Source: Marinomonas posidonica IVIA-Po-181 (GTDB taxonomy: Bacteria > Pseudomonadota > Gammaproteobacteria > Pseudomonadales > Marinomonadaceae). Taken from it: a stretch of 64,000 bases of DNA. The notes below the pieces were generated by a model. That model saw only the letters and a list, made by a program, of their open reading frames with translations, had not been told where the DNA came from and did not search any database. Shown here piece by piece: positions 21,153 through 29,250 of the stretch. The stretch is taken from positions 3,335,001 to 3,399,000 of the forward strand of contig NC_015559.1 in NCBI RefSeq assembly GCF_000214215.1, read 5' to 3'. Both the position numbers and the translations under genes were made by a program. How positions within the stretch are numbered: position 1 is the first letter of the stretch; each line of letters starts with the position of its first letter.

Positions 21153-21929
21153 ATGAAGGTCATCAGCCTTAATGTAAACGGTATAAAACAAGCAGCCGAT
21201 CGCGGCTTTTTTGAATGGATGGTTCGTCAGAACCCAGATGTTGTGTGTCTACAAGACATACAGGTCGATGAACGCAGCCTAAATGACAGCGTTTTCTTTC
21301 CACCTGAATACAACACGTATTTCTTTGATTCGATGGAAAACCCTGATCAAGCGGGCGTTGCCATCTATTGTAAGAGCATGCCAAAGGCCATTATGACTGG
21401 CATGGGTTTCCCTGAATGTGACTTTGAAGGTCGCTTCATTCAAGCGGATTTTGACAAGGTCAGTATTGGTGCTTTTTTAACACCACATGGATCGAATCAT
21501 GAAGAAACCCTACAAGAGCATAAATATCGCTTTATGGAAGGCTTTAAGAACCATTTGATTAAAACCCGCCGTAAGCGCCGCGAATTTATTTTTTGCGGCA
21601 CCGCGAATGTGGCTCGCTCTCCGATCGACGTCAGTAGCTGGTTTGTGAATCAGCGAAATTCTGGTTTCTTACCAGAAGAGCGCAAATGGATTAATGAAAT
21701 CTTCAACGAGCTGGAATACATCGATGCTTTCCGTCAGGTAAATAAGCAAGATAAACAATACACTTGGTGGCCTGACTACGAGCGCGCTTGGAAATTGGAC
21801 GAAGGTGGTCGTTTGGATTATCAAATCGCCACACCAGGCCTGAAAAACTTGATCCAAGGTGGCACAATCTACAAAGGTCAGCGTTTCTCTGACCATGCGC
21901 CATTGATTATGGAATACAACTTAGACTAA
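21153..21929 (+). CDS. crc: Catabolite repression control protein Crc
   Basis: An exonuclease III/EEP-fold protein of 258 residues that has lost the catalytic set. The metal Glu position reads LQD (33-35) instead of LQE, and the GD-x-N motif reads GTAN (149-152); only the terminal SDHAP His is kept. The same pattern marks Pseudomonas Crc. Crc with Hfq blocks translation of transcripts carrying A-rich AAnAAnAA sites and so ranks carbon sources. Its position divergent from pyrE also matches Crc rather than XthA. AGGGA lies six bases before the ATG. Confidence 0.9.
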   Translation: MKVISLNVNGIKQAADRGFFEWMVRQNPDVVCLQDIQVDERSLNDSVFFPPEYNTYFFDSMENPDQAGVAIYCKSMPKAIMTGMGFPECDFEGRFIQADFDKVSIGAFLTPHGSNHEETLQEHKYRFMEGFKNHLIKTRRKRREFIFCGTANVARSPIDVSSWFVNQRNSGFLPEERKWINEIFNELEYIDAFRQVNKQDKQYTWWPDYERAWKLDEGGRLDYQIATPGLKNLIQGGTIYKGQRFSDHAPLIMEYNLD

Positions 21930-21945
21930 ATGTTTAAGTGGTCAC

Positions 21946-21986
21946 AAAAAAACCGCTGAATGCATCTGACATCCAGCGGTTTTTTT
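21946..21986. terminator. Bidirectional terminator between crc and the mutarotase gene
   Basis: AAAACCGCTG and CAGCGGTTTT arms around a 15-nt loop, flanked by A-run and T-run. Serves the two convergent genes. Confidence 0.9.
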
Positions 21987-22009
21987 AATGATAATAGCCG
22001 AGAGAAAAC

Positions 22010-22930
22010 CTAGTCTTCCATTAGCGGCTTATGCTTCACCTTTAGCTTCAATTGGTGAATCTCACCTGGCGCAATCACATAAGCGTCTGACAAGGCATTA
22101 CCGGCTTCAACACAAACAAAGCGACAATAATCCTCTTTGTCCATATCGGCACGTTTCTTTGCCAACTTGCCACCCGGATTCCACAATACTGTACTGCCAC
22201 TGCCTTCCGTTTGAATAATCAAGCGACGCTGCATATCAGGGTCATGAATCTCACATTCTTCTGGCGATGACACATACACTCGATCCATATGATTGCAAGG
22301 TGTCACTACGCCTTGCTGCTGATATTCACGACCTTCATCAAATTTATCAACATACGTAACTTGATCCAAGCCATGTACTTGCGCGGTTTTATTATCAGCC
22401 ACATGGAAATAAGTATGTAAGGCTTCACTCACTGGCATTGGCTTATCGGATAGATTCGCAGCGGTAAAATTAATGCGAAAACCCTTGCTGGAGAAACGAA
22501 ACACTTGCCGCAATTCAAAGGCATAAGGCCACATTTCTTCAATCAACGGATGGTCTTCCGAGGCTAGACGAATCACAATTTTCACATCGCCATTTTTAAA
22601 GCGCCCAGCTTCAATAAACTCCCAACGAAAATAACGTGCCAATCCGTGTGCGGGAAAATCTTCTTGCTCTTCATTGGCACCAAACCAAGGCCAGCATACA
22701 GGCACACCAAAATGGCGACGCCCAAAACGGCCTTCACCACCTTTGTTCTCCGATTGAAAAAGGAGATCAGGTTGACCAGACGGTGTAAAGCTCACCAGAT
22801 GCCCACCCCATAGAGCAATGACGGCGCTAAAGCCAGGTTGATCTATGATAATTTCATCACATTTTTTTAAGCTTGCGGGGCGTATTTCCCCCCCCAGCTC
22901 TTCCAACTCTTTCATCAGTTGGCCATTCAT
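22010..22930 (-). CDS. yeaD: D-hexose-6-phosphate mutarotase (YeaD-like aldose 1-epimerase)
   Basis: Cytosolic galactose-mutarotase-fold protein of 306 residues that interconverts anomers of glucose-6-phosphate and related sugars. The block FGRRHFGVPVCWPWFG and the ALHTYFHVAD segment with catalytic His are typical, and CVEAGNA near the end carries the catalytic Glu. GGGG lies shortly before the ATG. No sugar operon is adjacent. Confidence 0.9.
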   Translation of the reverse strand: MNGQLMKELEELGGEIRPASLKKCDEIIIDQPGFSAVIALWGGHLVSFTPSGQPDLLFQSENKGGEGRFGRRHFGVPVCWPWFGANEEQEDFPAHGLARYFRWEFIEAGRFKNGDVKIVIRLASEDHPLIEEMWPYAFELRQVFRFSSKGFRINFTAANLSDKPMPVSEALHTYFHVADNKTAQVHGLDQVTYVDKFDEGREYQQQGVVTPCNHMDRVYVSSPEECEIHDPDMQRRLIIQTEGSGSTVLWNPGGKLAKKRADMDKEDYCRFVCVEAGNALSDAYVIAPGEIHQLKLKVKHKPLMED

Positions 22931-22941
22931 TTATCACCCCA

Positions 22942-22970
22942 GTTACTATTTCTCATACGCACATAGTAAC
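22942..22970. promoter_or_regulatory. Inverted repeat near the mutarotase promoter
   Basis: GTTACTAT and ATAGTAAC are perfect 8-bp arms separated by 13 bp, just upstream of the mutarotase start. It could be an operator for that gene or for the short plus-strand unit that follows. Confidence 0.4.
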
Positions 22971-23048
22971 CCCACAAATGACGATTACAATAGTTTGTGT
23001 TTATACCGAAAATTCGAAGGCAAAAATTCTCCCAAAAGGAATGAAATA

Positions 23049-23096
23049 ATGCTCAACCTAAAAGGTCTTTTAGGCCATAAAACACAAGAAGAATAA
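23049..23096 (+). CDS. Possible 15-residue small protein
   Basis: A frame reading MLNLKGLLGHKTQEE has AAAAGGA eight bases before the ATG and ends 30 bases before a strong terminator. No family is recognised. It could be a small protein, the coding part of a dual-function RNA, or chance. Confidence 0.3.
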   Translation: MLNLKGLLGHKTQEE

Positions 23097-23124
23097 GTGT
23101 CCGAAAGGGTCTGATTTACAAGCA

Positions 23125-23153
23125 TAAAAAAGCCACCCTGAGGTGGCTTTTTT
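23125..23153. terminator. Bidirectional terminator
   Basis: GCCACC and GGTGGC stem with loop CTGA, flanked by six A and six T. On the minus strand it lies upstream of nothing but the intergenic gap and ends the PAS gene transcript. On the plus strand it would end the short unit at 23049. Confidence 0.88.
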
Positions 23154-23155
23154 CA

Positions 23156-23623
23156 TTAGGTTTTTGTTGTGCCTTGGCGAATGGCATCAAAGGCCATCTT
23201 GTTGGTTGCCACATCAGTGACATCATACACCACCAAACACACTTGATTAATGGAGCCATCAGGACCAGAAATAGGACGTATTGCGATGTTTTGATACATG
23301 TAATCGGCAATACTGGTGAGTGGTCGATAGCATGTAAACTTGAACAAATGAGATCGCTGTTCCCAAGAAATGTAGATGGGTGTTTTCAAGCTAAACACAT
23401 TGTCCAATTTTTGCTGCAACCAGTTTTGATCAAGGTCAGGAAATACACTGAATAAAGACTGCTGCTTAGCAATTGAAGAGCTCACACCACTGTGATTCTC
23501 CATAAAGCTGTTCCACAACTGCACTTTATATTGTCGATCCAACACCACCAGCCCCACATCAATGTGGTGCAATAGGTCAAACATCCAATGAAAATCGGCT
23601 AAGCCATCAGATTGCATACTCAT
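23156..23623 (-). CDS. Single PAS-domain sensor protein
   Basis: A 155-residue soluble protein that is essentially one PAS domain (residues 10-140). It has the typical start LLHHIDVGLVVLDRQYKVQLWNSFMENHSG and the PAC-like strand end QVCLVVYDVTDV. No kinase, GGDEF or methyl-accepting domain is attached. Its ATG overlaps the stop of the upstream receiver-CheC gene by four bases, so the two are made together. The ligand is unknown. It may feed a signal to the receiver-CheC protein or bind it directly (inference). Confidence 0.8.
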   Translation of the reverse strand: MSMQSDGLADFHWMFDLLHHIDVGLVVLDRQYKVQLWNSFMENHSGVSSSIAKQQSLFSVFPDLDQNWLQQKLDNVFSLKTPIYISWEQRSHLFKFTCYRPLTSIADYMYQNIAIRPISGPDGSINQVCLVVYDVTDVATNKMAFDAIRQGTTKT

Positions 23624-24633
23624 TCGTCCTCCGCCAGAAATGACAACAAGTGCTCTAATGTCGGTACCGAATCTTCTGTGAACAATAACATCAAATCACA
23701 ATTGATCTGGTAATTCTCCACTTCATAAACAATTTCGACCGCTAATGTGCGTTTCCAAGAAGCTTTTTTCACATTAATTAAATCCGCGATTTTGACATGC
23801 TGACCAAGTAACGTTGGATGACCATGGCTGAAATCAATATTCAATTGCTTACCAACCGCGGTCATAAAAGGCCCTACGAGCACAGAGGACACATCCATTA
23901 AGAGTTCTGTTTCATGTTCTCGAGAACTCACATCCGTCATCCCCAACAAGGTCGCCATGTCTGGAAAACTGGAGTCGTTAAAAATCAGCAAAGCCTCAAA
24001 GGCAATACCGGATCCCACGAACCCTTGGGACACCGCGGAACAGCTATCCTCTTTAACACTGTACTCCAGTGCCATTTGCAGCTCGCCCACTTCTAGGATG
24101 TTGACTCTCGGTACCGGCAACTTAATAAAGACATTGAGCATTTCCGCCAACACACTCGCAGCACGCCCCATGGCAATATTAGAGACTTCTTGCAAGGTTT
24201 CTTGCAACGTAAAGCTTTCCGCCGCAGTAGCCACATCATTAGGCGTCACACTCGCTTGAGCATTTGGCGAGAATACCCCTAGCTCCAACAACAATGTACG
24301 GATGTCCTCTGTCGCCGCTGGTTTTTTATGGAACGCCGCCGCACCCATTGCTTTCACACGCTCAATGGCTTTGGGCTGTACGTCACCAGACACCACAATT
24401 ACAACAGGTGCTTGAGAGAAACCTTGAAGGGCTTCAAGGGTTTCATAGCCATCTTTTATTGGCATATTCAGATCTAAGAATAAGACATCAAACGCATTCG
24501 CTGCTATTTGCTCCAGCGCATCTTGACCATTCTCAGCAAATTCAATTTCGACATTCCAGTCATTTGGCAAAACCTTTGCCAATTGCTTCCTTGCCATTTT
24601 TGAATCATCACATATCAGTACTCTTGTACCCAT
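23620..24633 (-). CDS. Response regulator with CheC-like phosphatase domain
   Basis: A 337-residue fusion. Residues 1-120 are a receiver with acidic DD at 9-10, phospho-acceptor D54 in LFLDLNMP and Lys104 region HKKP. Residues 140-337 resemble CheC/CheX. One CheC phosphatase motif, E149-x2-N152 followed by GRAA, is kept; the second copy (MDVSSVLVG) lacks the Asn. CheC proteins dephosphorylate CheY-P. A receiver attached to such a domain suggests either a self-regulated switch or a sink in a chemotaxis-like path. No che gene is near. Start preceded by AGAG. Confidence 0.82.
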   Translation of the reverse strand: MGTRVLICDDSKMARKQLAKVLPNDWNVEIEFAENGQDALEQIAANAFDVLFLDLNMPIKDGYETLEALQGFSQAPVVIVVSGDVQPKAIERVKAMGAAAFHKKPAATEDIRTLLLELGVFSPNAQASVTPNDVATAAESFTLQETLQEVSNIAMGRAASVLAEMLNVFIKLPVPRVNILEVGELQMALEYSVKEDSCSAVSQGFVGSGIAFEALLIFNDSSFPDMATLLGMTDVSSREHETELLMDVSSVLVGPFMTAVGKQLNIDFSHGHPTLLGQHVKIADLINVKKASWKRTLAVEIVYEVENYQINCDLMLLFTEDSVPTLEHLLSFLAEDE

Positions 24634-24657
24634 GACAGTTCTCTTATTATCTAGTAC

Positions 24658-24723
24658 CGCTACTATGACAGCTAAGGTGATGTTTCGAGAAACACAAAAG
24701 TGTTACGTCTCGTAATTTTTTTT
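24658..24723 (+). ncRNA. Candidate small RNA ending at an orphan terminator
   Basis: On the plus strand, CGAGA-AACAC pairs with GTGTT-(ACG)-TCTCG (24686-24712), then eight T. No plus-strand gene feeds this terminator: both neighbours are on the minus strand. A possible promoter has TTGTAC at 24624 and TTATCT at 24647 (17-bp spacing), which would give an RNA of about 65 nt. Promoter and start are guesses; the terminator shape is clear. Confidence 0.35.
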
Positions 24724-24810
24724 ATCCCACTCCAACCAACGTATATTCTATGCTTGTTCATATTTAAAGCATTCCTACTATAAAGTAGCACAAGTTCTCA
24801 AAAATCGCTG

Positions 24811-25995
24811 TTATACAAGAGACAACAAGGCCTTAGCCACCAGTCTTTCATCGTACTTTTCAGGTTTATGAGTGATCAGAGGCGTTTTAATCACCGCCAC
24901 ATTGAGCCGGGTCAGTTTATCAAAATCCAATTCACCATAATTATAACGATCATCAAGCAATATGTAATCCAATGCTGAATAATTCGCATGCTCAGGCACA
25001 TCTTTTATGATGGCAGCGATTAAGCGCTCGACTCGTTCCGTTAAAGATAAACCTAACTGTTCTGGGTCCGTTCCTAAATTCGGCACATAGACCTTTGGAT
25101 TAGGATTTTGACAAATGGCTTGCCCCACACCCTGCGGCGCCAAATTGGCCAACAAGCTACTGTAAAAGCTGCCTGGTGGGTAACAAATCAAGTCCGCCGT
25201 TTCGATAGCGTCTTTTCGATCGTCAGCAATCGGACGGTTAGTTGGTTGTGGTTGGGTTAACCCCTTATTGAGCCACATGCGTTTAATCGGACTGGCAAGC
25301 GCTGAAGTTTCTTTGCCTGTAATATTATGTTGTCCTAATACCACATCGCCATTTTCCAGCTCAACACCCAAATGCAGATCCGCATCCAGTGTGGTTTTTA
25401 CTTCTCCAAGCGCCTTGATCAGACGAGAAAACAAGAACACGATCGGGTCAAGCTGGTGCTGGTTATTTAAAAAGCCTCCCGCCATAATCAGATTGCCAAT
25501 GCTTGCTCCGCGTAAATCAAACCCTTCATCTATTTCAGTCTGGGTCACCGCCAACTGGGTTTGAATCAAGGCCTTCATCGGGTTCGGTATATTGGTGATT
25601 AACTCGTGCTCACCTTTAACCAAAGCATCCAATTGCGCACTTAGTTCAGACATGGATTCTGTACTGCTTAAACGATGAGTGAACAAAGCGTACACTTCAG
25701 GCTGGCCCAAAACAGTTTCATCCGCCAGCGCCATTAAGCGACTTCGCAAATCGCCCACGGCAGGAATATCAAATGCGGCTCGTAACCTAGCGGAACTACC
25801 ACCAGAATCAAACGGAGTCACCAAATGTATGGAATGATGGGTATATTCTTTAAACACACGACTGATTTTATTTAGTGCTGAGCCACCACTAAAAAACAGC
25901 ACCTTTGGCCCTTGCTCAGGCAAACTCTGATAACGATGCACACGAACAAGATCTGGCATTACCATGCGTCGCCAGATACGTAAAGCATTCGCCAT
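24811..25995 (-). CDS. CofD-like protein (YvcK/UPF0052 superfamily, GAK-type)
   Basis: About 394 residues. The start KVLFFSGGSALNKISRVFKE and HLVTPFDSGGSSARLRAAFD match CofD/YvcK folds, with PAVGDLRSRLMALAD after it. This resembles the CofD-like subfamily found in the predicted GAK systems (TIGR04357 type). CofD itself transfers a phospholactyl group to deazaflavin; YvcK binds UDP-sugars; the function here is unknown. The other GAK genes are not nearby. The frame begins with GTG at 26004, but the ATG at 25995 lies 8 bases after GGAG. Divergent from an IclR regulator. Confidence 0.72.
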   Translation of the reverse strand: MANALRIWRRMVMPDLVRVHRYQSLPEQGPKVLFFSGGSALNKISRVFKEYTHHSIHLVTPFDSGGSSARLRAAFDIPAVGDLRSRLMALADETVLGQPEVYALFTHRLSSTESMSELSAQLDALVKGEHELITNIPNPMKALIQTQLAVTQTEIDEGFDLRGASIGNLIMAGGFLNNQHQLDPIVFLFSRLIKALGEVKTTLDADLHLGVELENGDVVLGQHNITGKETSALASPIKRMWLNKGLTQPQPTNRPIADDRKDAIETADLICYPPGSFYSSLLANLAPQGVGQAICQNPNPKVYVPNLGTDPEQLGLSLTERVERLIAAIIKDVPEHANYSALDYILLDDRYNYGELDFDKLTRLNVAVIKTPLITHKPEKYDERLVAKALLSLV

Positions 25996-26044
25996 ATTAA
26001 CCACTCCGTCTATATTGACTCTTGATCCTACAGAAAACGAAAAA

Positions 26045-26091
26045 GCGTTTTAAAATATATTCTCTTAACTGACAATGTTAAGATAAAACGC
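26045..26091. promoter_or_regulatory. Nested inverted repeats between the CofD-like and IclR genes
   Basis: Outer arms GCGTTTTA (26045-26052) and TAAAACGC (26084-26091); inner arms CTTAAC (26064-26069) and GTTAAG (26077-26082). Both are perfect. Lies in the divergent promoter region, a likely operator for the IclR protein. Confidence 0.5.
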
Positions 26092-26128
26092 ATTCTAACC
26101 ATAACATGTTTTACAGACAGGAAAGATC

Positions 26129-26911
26129 ATGGAAAAAAAAACCGCTGGTTCTTCTCTTAGCAAAGCACTCAACATGCTAAATCATGTATGTACCTCTCCT
26201 GTACCATTGCGCTTTGCTGAACTGGTTGACCTGTCTGAATTGCCTAAAGCCACCGCTCACCGTCAACTTAATACCTTGTTAGAACATGGCCTAGTACGCT
26301 TTGATGAGCACAAACAAGCTTATTACCCAGGTTATGGATTATTGGCTTTAGCGCACCGAACTTGGGCCAACTTAGACATTCGAGATGTGGCCGCCTCACC
26401 CATGCGTGATTTATGGTCTAGCACCCAAGAAACCATTCACCTAGCCGTTTTAGATGGCGCTGAGGTGATCTACATCGACAAACTAGAAAGCCCTAAAAGC
26501 TTGAGGCTATATTCCGCTGTTGGCAAAAAAGGCCCTGTTTATTGCACCGGTGTTGGCAAAGCGATGTTGGCGTTTTTACCACCCAAAAAACAACAACAGG
26601 TCATCTGCGAACAAGCCTTTATTCGTCATACTGAGCATACACTCACCACACCGAAAGCACTGCAAGACAATTTACAGCAAATAAAAGACACTGGTATTTC
26701 ACTGGACCTTGAAGAGCACGAAATAGGAATCAAGTGTGCTGCAGCGCCCATTTTTAATTCACGGCATGAGGTAGTGGCCGCCATCAGTGTCACCGCACCA
26801 GCGTTTCGCACTCATGATGATATTTATGAAGAAATGAAAGGTGCAGTAAAATTGGCCGCCGAGGTGATTTCAAAACACCTCGGCGATTGCGAATACTCCG
26901 ACAATAGATAA
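26129..26911 (+). CDS. IclR family transcriptional regulator
   Basis: A 260-residue regulator. The N-terminal winged helix-turn-helix covers about residues 10-70 (RFAELVDLSELPKATAHRQLNTLLEHGL). The C-terminal IclR ligand domain contains GKKGPVYCTGVGKAMLAFL and a late GIKCAAAPIFN segment with the conserved Cys. IclR proteins bind small organic acids, sugars or aromatics. The effector is unknown. AGGAAAGATC precedes the ATG. Likely target is the divergent CofD-like gene or itself. Confidence 0.9.
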   Translation: MEKKTAGSSLSKALNMLNHVCTSPVPLRFAELVDLSELPKATAHRQLNTLLEHGLVRFDEHKQAYYPGYGLLALAHRTWANLDIRDVAASPMRDLWSSTQETIHLAVLDGAEVIYIDKLESPKSLRLYSAVGKKGPVYCTGVGKAMLAFLPPKKQQQVICEQAFIRHTEHTLTTPKALQDNLQQIKDTGISLDLEEHEIGIKCAAAPIFNSRHEVVAAISVTAPAFRTHDDIYEEMKGAVKLAAEVISKHLGDCEYSDNR

Positions 26912-26915
26912 TCGC

Positions 26916-27719
26916 TTAAATTGAGCGAGACGCCAAAACCACCTGAGCTAACTCTGCAAAACCTAGCCCTCCAGGTTCACTGGTTTGAAACCTAGGATGA
27001 TGCTGCATTTGCGCTAAATGATGAGCAATATTGGCCACCCCGACACTAAGTGGAAAACGCGCAAACATACTCTCGTCATTAGGCGCATCCCCCACATACA
27101 ACACTTGCTCACGCTGCTGTTGCTCGCTCAATTGATACACCTGACTCAGCACCCGTTGCGCCATCGCGAATTTGTCATAACCAGCAGAACACACATTAAT
27201 GTGAATCGAACTAGCACGTGCGTTTAGCCCTAGCGCTAACAACGCCTCCAAACAGGCTTCTTTGGAAGCAATAGCTGGAGGATTAACATCTTGAGCATAA
27301 TCAATCGCCACATCGGTCAGACGATAGGCCTGATCACGCGCAAGCTTTAAGTCTGGAAACCCACTTAAAACACCCTCAACTTGCGACAAAATTTGCTGTT
27401 GCTCGGCGCGCATCTCAGATTCTTCACGCCAAAAACTATAAGTCAGATGTTGTCGTTCATCACGACCAATAAAACACGCTCCGCCCTCGGTTATGACCCC
27501 TTCAACCGGCAAAGCCCTAGCAATCATATCCGACCAACCAGCACAACCGCCGGTCACTGGAATAACTTTTATGCCATGAGCCGCTAGTTCGGCTAAAGAT
27601 TGCAAGGTTTCTACTGGCAATTGCCCTTGCCAGGTTAAGGTGTCATCGAAGTCCGTTAAAATAAACCGTAAGCGCTGACAATCCTGCATTGCCAACTCAG
27701 AAAGAGCATAAATAGACAT
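26916..27719 (-). CDS. HAD-superfamily (class IIB) phosphatase
   Basis: 267 residues with motif I LTDFDDTLTW (two Asp), a PVTGG motif II region and the late GDAPNDESMFARF motif IV. This resembles Cof or mannosyl-3-phosphoglycerate phosphatase types that act on sugar phosphates. The open frame runs back to 27827 into the deoR-like gene, but the ATG at 27719 follows AAGGTG and lies 7 bases after the deoR stop. It is the last gene of the ugp operon, so a glycerol- or sugar-phosphate substrate is plausible. Confidence 0.82.
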   Translation of the reverse strand: MSIYALSELAMQDCQRLRFILTDFDDTLTWQGQLPVETLQSLAELAAHGIKVIPVTGGCAGWSDMIARALPVEGVITEGGACFIGRDERQHLTYSFWREESEMRAEQQQILSQVEGVLSGFPDLKLARDQAYRLTDVAIDYAQDVNPPAIASKEACLEALLALGLNARASSIHINVCSAGYDKFAMAQRVLSQVYQLSEQQQREQVLYVGDAPNDESMFARFPLSVGVANIAHHLAQMQHHPRFQTSEPGGLGFAELAQVVLASRSI

Positions 27720-27726
27720 AGTCACC

Positions 27727-28485
27727 TTATGAACAAAGTTGTATTTGAACGCCATGCAAGGTGAGTAACTGCTTTTGCTTTTCGGATAATTCATCAGTGA
27801 AAATTTGATCAATCGCCGAAAAATCATGCACCCGTGCCATGGCCTTTCGCCCCCATTTATGCCGATCAGCCACCAGCAAACTGTGTCGACTCTGATCCAC
27901 TAAAACACGACTGACGGCGGCCTCTTCTGGATCAAAATCCAATACCCCCTGCGCCTCATCTAATCCACCACAACCCAACACGCCATAATCAAAATAATAT
28001 TGCCTTAGGCCTATTAAGGTTTCCTCACCCACTAAATCATAATGGCGGTGCCTCAACTTACCCGCCAACACTCGAACACGAATATGAGGGTATCTGCCAA
28101 AGATGCTGGCGACGGTAAGATTGTTGGTGAACACTTGTAAGTGTTGATGAGAAACCAAGGCTTTCGCCACATACTCAACCGTTGTCCCTATGCCTAAAAA
28201 GACCGACGCACCGTCAGGAATAATCTCAGCGACTCGAGCTGCAATCGTGGCTTTTGACTCACCGTTTAGTAACTGACGATGATCAAAAGGCAAATTCTCG
28301 GTACTTGATAGAGGCGCCACACCACCATGGGTACGGCGCACCAAATGACGCTCCGCCAGCAAATTAATGTCTTTGCGAATGGTTTGAGAAGACACATTAA
28401 AACGAGCAACCATGTCTTCCACTAACAAGGCGTCTTCTTGCTGAACCCAATTTAAAATTTGATTCTGTCGGTCACTTAATGCCAC
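27727..28485 (-). CDS. DeoR family transcriptional regulator (GlpR-like)
   Basis: About 252 residues. N-terminal DeoR helix-turn-helix at about residues 15-55 (VEDMVARFNVSSQTIRKDINLLAERHLVRRTHGG), then the DeoRC sensor domain with GTTVEYVAKAL and the DYGVLGCGG/EEAAVSR segments typical of sugar-phosphate sensing. A GTG at 28485 with AAAGG seven bases upstream is a better start than the ATG at 28500. It begins one base after the ugpQ stop. As in GlpR, the inducer is probably glycerol-3-phosphate or a related phosphate (inference). Confidence 0.88.
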   Translation of the reverse strand: MALSDRQNQILNWVQQEDALLVEDMVARFNVSSQTIRKDINLLAERHLVRRTHGGVAPLSSTENLPFDHRQLLNGESKATIAARVAEIIPDGASVFLGIGTTVEYVAKALVSHQHLQVFTNNLTVASIFGRYPHIRVRVLAGKLRHRHYDLVGEETLIGLRQYYFDYGVLGCGGLDEAQGVLDFDPEEAAVSRVLVDQSRHSLLVADRHKWGRKAMARVHDFSAIDQIFTDELSEKQKQLLTLHGVQIQLCS

Positions 28486-28486
28486 A

Positions 28487-29242
28487 TTAAAGCCTTTCAT
28501 TTTCGACTAAAAATGCAAACTGAGTCGGGTCATCGGTAATCACTGCATCCATCCCCCATTCCCAATGAGACGCCACCAAATCAGGGTCATTTGGTGTATA
28601 ACAAAGCAACTTATACCCTGCAGCTTTCACGGCTTGCGCTTGTTCTTTGGTTAAAACGCTATAGTCACAATTCAAACTGTAGGCTTCAATGCTCTGTAGT
28701 TGAGCTTGCCAGTCATCAGGAATGGCTTCATACAATTGAGCCAAATGTCGCCCATCAGCAATCTCGTAGCACAGTTGCAACGCCTGATGATTAAAGCTAG
28801 AAATAATCAATTTATTATTATCCTGCCAATGATCGCGCAATACGGCCATCACAGCTGGCACTATATTCTCTACATCTTTATCAGCGTGTTTGATTTCCAA
28901 ATTGAGACCCAATCCCAATGACTGGATACATTCCAAAGCTTCTAACAAAGTGGGCACTTTTTCATTGTTAAAAGCCGCTGAAAAATACCCTCCAGCATCA
29001 AGTCTAGAGACGTCCGCAGGAAGCAATAGACGGGTTTCCCCTGTGCCGTTCGTGCAACGCTCTAGCGTGTCGTCATGAAAGATCACCAAACCGCCCTCTG
29101 CGATCAGATAAACATCAATTTCAACCCAGCTTGCACCGGCTTCAGCCGCGGCTTTAATCGATGACAAGGTGTTCTCTGGTGCTAGCAAGGCTGCACCACG
29201 ATGCCCCATTACTTTCGTATCTAAAACTGTGTCCGCTGTCAT
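28487..29242 (-). CDS. ugpQ: Glycerophosphodiester phosphodiesterase
   Basis: Hydrolyses glycerophosphodiesters to sn-glycerol-3-phosphate and an alcohol. 251 residues with no signal peptide, so cytosolic as UgpQ. GDPD motifs are GHRGAALLAPENT (His and Arg), WVEIDVYLI (Glu-x-Asp), IFHDDTLERCTNGTG and NLEIK. It lies eight bases downstream of ugpC and one base before deoR, fitting hydrolysis of imported phosphodiesters. Confidence 0.94.
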   Translation of the reverse strand: MTADTVLDTKVMGHRGAALLAPENTLSSIKAAAEAGASWVEIDVYLIAEGGLVIFHDDTLERCTNGTGETRLLLPADVSRLDAGGYFSAAFNNEKVPTLLEALECIQSLGLGLNLEIKHADKDVENIVPAVMAVLRDHWQDNNKLIISSFNHQALQLCYEIADGRHLAQLYEAIPDDWQAQLQSIEAYSLNCDYSVLTKEQAQAVKAAGYKLLCYTPNDPDLVASHWEWGMDAVITDDPTQFAFLVENERL

Positions 29243-29250
29243 TACTCATC

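Noticed and set aside
21153-21929. Exonuclease III (xthA)
   Set aside because: Catalytic Glu and the GD-x-N Asp are substituted as in Crc, and the neighbour is pyrE.
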